Position numbers and translations under genes: made by a program
Origin: Zhengitettix transpicula
Taxonomy: Eukaryota; Arthropoda; Insecta; Orthoptera; Tetrigidae
Reading direction: 5' to 3'
Assembly: GCA_037074705.1 (NCBI GenBank)
Contig: CM073590.1
Coordinates: 44,396,395-44,460,394, forward strand
Length of the DNA stretch: 64,000 nt
The notes under the pieces: model-generated
What the model was told of the DNA's origin: nothing
Databases searched by the model: none
Seen by the model: the letters and a program-made list of their open reading frames with translations, nothing else
Part shown: positions 59,652 to 64,000 of the stretch, piece after piece
How the letters are laid out: the number at the start of each line of letters is the position of its first letter
How positions within the stretch are numbered: the first letter of the stretch is position 1

Positions 59652-61209
59652 TGTAATGCATTTAATATAATGCATTGGATTAAAAACAGCGCACATGTCG
59701 TAAAGAGAATGCGAGGGAAAAGTGATTGCGGGTCCTGTCACGAGGTTACAAGACGGAGCGGTAAGACATTTATCTAGGATGAGTGCTGGTGAGCGGCAGA
59801 GAGGAAGCCGTAATTTGTAGGGACAGTGTGACGGTGCGGCAATTAGGTCTAAAGGGTAATTGCGGATCCAGTAACTTATTGATTTGGGGAGCGGCGTGGC
59901 GAATTCGTAACGCAGAACATGGGCGAGCAGATGACCCCAAAGTGGTTATGTTAGAGCAGGCTATTGTTTCTGACGAATGACCTGACAAGTGGCGTATTTG
60001 CTTGGGACTTGCAAGAAAAGATTTTGTGCGAGCCGGGTGAGGCCGACGAGTCCTGAGTAATTGCGGGGGCAAAATAACTACAGCTGCGAGGAAGTAAAAT
60101 CTCTGAGTAATGGAGAGATGTCAAGTGGCGCAATTACTTGGGATGATGAGGGTCCAAAGTGATTGCGGGTCCAGGCACTTGTTGACTTAGGATCTGGAGA
60201 AATTAGTATCGCGCACTTGTGAGGGGAGAGGTCCAAAGACAAATTGGACCTGTCGCGATTGTCGGGTTTCGGACAAAAGATAGTAGCCGGCGGAAGGACT
60301 CCAGCGGCCGGGACGTAAATTTCAGTAATGGGATTCTGTCACCGCGCCGTTGCGACGAAATTTTGCATCAAGAGAAAAACAAGCTAGTGGTATATATAGG
60401 GGAAATAACCTATTGTGTGGACAGTTGGAGTTAGCGTGGGAGAGAGGTGCAGGACGCATCGAAGAGACAGTTGGAGTTAGCGCGGGAGAGGAACGAGTCA
60501 GTGACAGTCAGCGAGTCAGCGTAGGAGAGGGGTTCGGTGAACCTCGACAGTTAACAGTTAGCGTGGGAGAGAGGTGCAGGACGCATCGAAGAGTCAGCAT
60601 CAGTCAGCAAAACTATAACAGCTATAAACATTTTTAACATACAGAAGCTCTATCTGTATGAGTAGGAGAATTTGACCTGTCTTCTATGGTAGGCGACCTG
60701 GATGCAGCAAACGACGTCAAGGAGTGTCACGGCGAACACCTGGGATATTCACTGGATATGGAGAACCAGATATCGGCGAACCAGTGATATTGTGTTAGAG
60801 TCAGTGAGTGAATGTCAAGGCTATAAAGTGCGTGCCTAAAGAACGAGTCGAAGCAAACCTGAGAAACCGTAAGTTGGAATGCATAATATTAACAGATGTA
60901 AACGTTATTAAAGGATAACAGTCAGATCTCGTTCTCTTCTTTTGATAATAAAGTTAGAAGCAATCTATAGGTTAAGTTCATTAATAAATTTAGTAGATAC
61001 TTTTGTTTAATTTAAAACATAAATGTTGGGTCTTTTTAATAGTTCGATTCTGTCCGTTGTCAAACCCAGTAGAGACCCATGAGAGCAAGAGTTCTTATTA
61101 TAATAGTAAAATATTAAATTCAATTGTAAATTCTTCTTGTGTTAATAAATTTATTTGTTGATCATAAAAATTATTCTTTTTATTTCGACGCCATTATTTG
61201 GTTATTACA
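59652..61209 (+). mobile_element. LTR-4: LTR-like unit in a TA target
   Basis: A 1558-base unit starting TGTAATGCATT and ending TTGGTTATTACA, flanked by ATAT and (TA)n on both sides. Near the 3' end is TCAAACCCAGTAGAGACCCA, matching LTR-1 and LTR-3. The interior holds diverged repeats of a TAATTGCGG(G)TCC motif (about 59720, 59862, 60056, 60165) and longer direct repeats at 60429-60593. AATAAA signals before the right end give plus orientation. Confidence 0.72.
60429..60610. repeat. Direct repeats inside LTR-4
   Basis: A 36-base sequence starting TTAGCGTGGGAGAGAGGTGC is identical at 60431-60466 and 60558-60593, with two shorter, diverged copies between (GTTAGCGCGGGAGAGGAACG and GTCAGCGTAGGAGAGGGGTT). 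Confidence 0.85.
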
Positions 61210-61383
61210 ATATATATATATATATATAATATGCATATATTTAAAACTGCACATTCCTAAACAAGTCACAAATATTGTATCTTAGGAAATAAATTTTGCT
61301 TAACTACTGAATATTCCAATAAAAATATAATTATTAATTTTTTTAAAAAAAGTTGTACCTAACATGGATTTAATAATAAGAAA

Positions 61384-61595
61384 ACCGCCAAAAGACGTAA
61401 TATAAATACCAAACAACGTTTCTGGAACACTTGTTCCTTTCTTCAGGAGCTAAGAAAACTAAAAAAATACAAGAGCCGAGAGCGGCACAATTCAGTTGAC
61501 AAAACTCAAAAGCGAAGAAAACGCAACGCCAATGGGAAAGCAGAAGGGTTAGCGTAACAATAAGGAATCGTAGCAATTGTTGAATTCTATAGTGT
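61384..61595 (-). repeat. Dispersed repeat R1, copy 3
   Basis: The minus strand matches 7721-7912: CGATTCCTTATTGTTACGCT, TTCTTCGCTTTTGAGTTTTG, and near the other end CAGAAACGTTGTTTGGTATT. Confidence 0.7.
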
Positions 61596-61784
61596 CTGTT
61601 TGTACATTAATTACCTATATAACATCTTGTTCTCACAAAGAAATTTATCAAAGACAATACGGAGAAAATTTTCACTTGAAGTCCCAAAATTGTTGACGGA
61701 ATTACGTATGAACCGATTGTTTGGTCTAATTAGTTAATAAATTTTTCTGAAATCTTGCCTGAATTGTATATTTAATTATAAAAT

Positions 61785-61862
61785 AATAATTGTCAGATTA
61801 TATTAAATAATCTATATTTAATTTCAAAATGATAATTGTCAGATTATATTAAATAATCTAAA
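61785..61862. repeat. Short tandem duplication
   Basis: ATAATTGTCAGATTATATTA followed by AATAATCTA occurs at 61786 and again at 61832, an offset of about 46 bases. Confidence 0.85.
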
Positions 61863-62976
61863 TTTATTTTCATGACACTAACCAAATACACATGACTAAA
61901 CAAATACACGACCTTATGTCAGAAAATTATGCTTATTAACAAAACATTAACAAAACGACGTTTCGTCCTCTATAGGTTTAATAATTTTGAATATAAATCA
62001 TGCAAAACAATTTAGAGTAGGTTAGAGTCCCATATTTTTCCACTTCTTCACAAAAATTGATGTTAAGTTGCAAATCTTCACGCATTTTTAAAAGAAATAA
62101 CAATTTAGTTAAGTAACATGATAAGTCAACCAACGGAAGAACAATAGACATTCAGTTATCATACGCCACTCGAGGCGCGATTGATCTGTGGCGATAAGCA
62201 GTGCGTCTGTTCTCCGCCCTCTCTGTCTGCATTATCCCATATGTTTAAACAAGTAAGGCAAGATTATGAACGTCCGCACCACGTCTCAGCCCGACGTCGC
62301 TGGCCTTAAATGCAGCCCGGCTGAGTTTGTCTGCAGAACCGTACTAGGACTTCCGATCAAATATTTTCTTGGGGTCAAACGTCACGCCAGATCTGCCGGT
62401 TTACATCAGCTGTATTACTAGCTCATAACGGACAAGTTCACACAGCTTTACAGCCAGCAAAAAAAATGTTTCTCTGAAAAACAATAAAATTCGGCAGGCG
62501 TTAAATCCACCTTTTCTTAAGCGGTTTCATATGTTGCGTCGTCTTTCTCAGCAAAATTACCTTATTGATATTAGAGGAATACATATTCTTGTTGACAGAC
62601 TGAAAACTGCATTTATTTGCTGAATACGCTCATCTGAATTTACTTCAAAATGCTACTTCCGTTGCCTAACCGCGAACAGTTTTCTTCCACAGTGGTAATT
62701 TTACACGGAAGTATAAGATTATTAGATTTTCACATGTTCTCAAGATATTTTAATTAATTATTTTATATCTTCAGTTATCTTTCCCAGGCGTTGCCAAAGA
62801 GCGAGATGCCTGGCGTTTAAATTGCGTAAATTTAATATTTCGGCGGGTACTACGTGCGGCAGAGATTTCAGAGTTACCATAGCAACTGAATATGTGATTG
62901 TGCAAGGTCAGTAATAAAATTATATTATACAATACGACTTCTTATGGTTTGGTATATATAAAGTAGCTATATATAT
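61863..62976. other. No gene recognised
   Basis: Intergenic sequence of mixed composition without a supported gene or named repeat. Confidence 0.4.
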
Positions 62977-64000
62977 TGTGGTGATAACCAATGTGTATAT
63001 CGAAGGATGTTTTGTAATTTATTTAATACTTGTATTGTCGGCGTAATAATTATGGCCCAGGTATTGTAGACAACAGACGCGTTGCGTAAGAATGTGGAGT
63101 GCTTGAGTAATTATTGTCGGCGTTTTGTTATGTGGAAAAGTTTGGATCAGAGAACAGAAGATTCGTGAGTCTGGAATAGCAGGTGGCAGTCAGGTCCAGT
63201 CTGTAACAGGGGAACGGCCGATAGTGGTCGTGTTCAGCCTGCGTATTAAAGGAAACAATAACGTGTTCAGCCTGCGTATTAAAGGAAACAATAACGTGTA
63301 CAGCCTGCGTATTAAAGGAAACAATAACGTGTACAGCCTGCCTATTAAAGGAAACAGTGAAGTGTTCAGTCTGAGTATTAAACAGTAAAGTGTTAAGTCT
63401 CCATTAAGATCTAGGACAGTAAAGTACAGTCGGCTGGCAGATGTTTGGTGAAAAGGTTCTAGAACGAATGTTGGAGACGTGTCCGGTGGTCAGTTAGCCA
63501 AAAATGTAGCAAAGTAAAACTAAAGTTATGGAATAAGGTATTGAAAAGTAGTTATAAGTTTATGAGAGAGATATAACTCAACGGCGATTTAAACCTGATC
63601 AACATTCCATAGGACTTCATTGCCTGTGGTAAGGTGAAGATTTGGTTTATTGTGCTGATTTAGGTTGTGAACAGTGAAATACTATGGCATGTTAATTAAA
63701 TCCTTTTAAATTTCCAGTGAAGTTAATAAGTAGTATTTTATGAAAGCAGGTCTGATGATTGGTATGTACAGAATTTCCATTGTAACAACATTGCATATGG
63801 TCAGATTTTTTTCGATTTCATAAAATTTGTTTATATTTTCCTAGATTTTTTATGTTAATACTTTTCTTGTAAATTAAAAAAATTATTTTGTGCTCATTTA
63901 ATGCAGTTATAATTGCGGATTACTCTAATTGTTAGAGGCCTGATAAACGGCCCTGAAGAATTAGGAATTTCAATAAAGCTGTGGCATTTATGTAAAAGAT
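62977..64000 (+). mobile_element. LTR-5: LTR-like unit, runs off the window
   Basis: Starts TGTGGTGATAACC directly after an ATATAT flank, like LTR-1 to LTR-4. At about 63934-63965 the sequence GAGGCCTGATAAACGGCCCT occupies the place of the TCAAACCCAGTAAAGACCC motif, and AATAAA lies near 63972. The right end is outside the window, so membership is inferred from the left end, layout and motif. Confidence 0.55.
63230..63388. repeat. 33-base tandem repeat, about 4.8 units
   Basis: Units start at 63230, 63263, 63296, 63329 and 63362. The first two are identical (beginning GTGTTCAGCCTGCGTATTAA), the third differs at one base, and the last two are diverged. The unit length keeps one frame open, reading VFSLRIKGNNN repeated, but nothing else suggests that it is coding. 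Confidence 0.95.

Noticed and set aside
63230..63388. Regularly repeated units that could suggest a CRISPR array
   Set aside because: Units are directly adjacent without spacers, and the host is an animal.
1..64000. Defence, biosynthetic or other multi-gene system
   Set aside because: The three cellular genes are unrelated in type and orientation, and everything else recognisable is transposon-derived.

Overview
The window is nuclear DNA from an insect: AT-rich, with long introns and intergenic stretches and a heavy transposon load. Two gene types support this assignment. One is a divergent ionotropic receptor coded by a single long ORF. The other is a ZAD-domain C2H2 zinc-finger gene, a class expanded in insects. 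The high density of retroelements suggests a fairly large genome, perhaps a hemimetabolous insect, but I cannot place the order. I see no prokaryotic system, CRISPR array, rRNA gene or convincing tRNA gene.

Layout. 0-5 kb: an inverted-repeat element and the ionotropic receptor gene (minus strand, 605 aa). 5-10 kb: two copies of a composite repeat with ~30-bp tandem units, and one copy of a dispersed ~200-bp repeat (R1). 10-20 kb: a stack of nested retroelements on the minus strand. LINE-A is interrupted by an LTR set in (TA)n; LINE-B is interrupted by a nearly full-length but broken BEL/Pao element with two LTRs and a perfect 5-bp target duplication. 20.5-23.1 kb: a decayed hAT transposon with recognisable terminal inverted repeats. 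23-28 kb: no gene recognised. 29.4-33.4 kb: a five-coding-exon ZAD zinc-finger gene (plus strand, about 675 aa, ten fingers).

37.4-49.0 kb: the last two recognisable exons of a TMEM179-type membrane protein gene (minus strand). They are separated by an 11-kb intron holding two foldback MITE families, a mariner relic, a perfect compound palindrome, LINE-C, another R1 copy and an older mariner relic. 50-64 kb: almost entirely transposon debris. It has four LTR-like units bounded by TG...CA and sitting at TA-rich targets, which with the one in LINE-A makes five. It also has Ty3/gypsy polymerase fragments, a second BEL/Pao fragment, a Tigger/pogo transposase relic, a mariner fragment and several primer-binding-site-like motifs.

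Only three cellular genes are supported, and nothing indicates that they act together: one is chemosensory, one a probable transcription factor, one a small tetraspan membrane protein. The most interesting non-genic structure is the set of five LTR-like units that share ends and a repeated internal motif and lie at TA repeats. In one case long TA tracts flank the LTR on both sides in the middle of LINE coding sequence.
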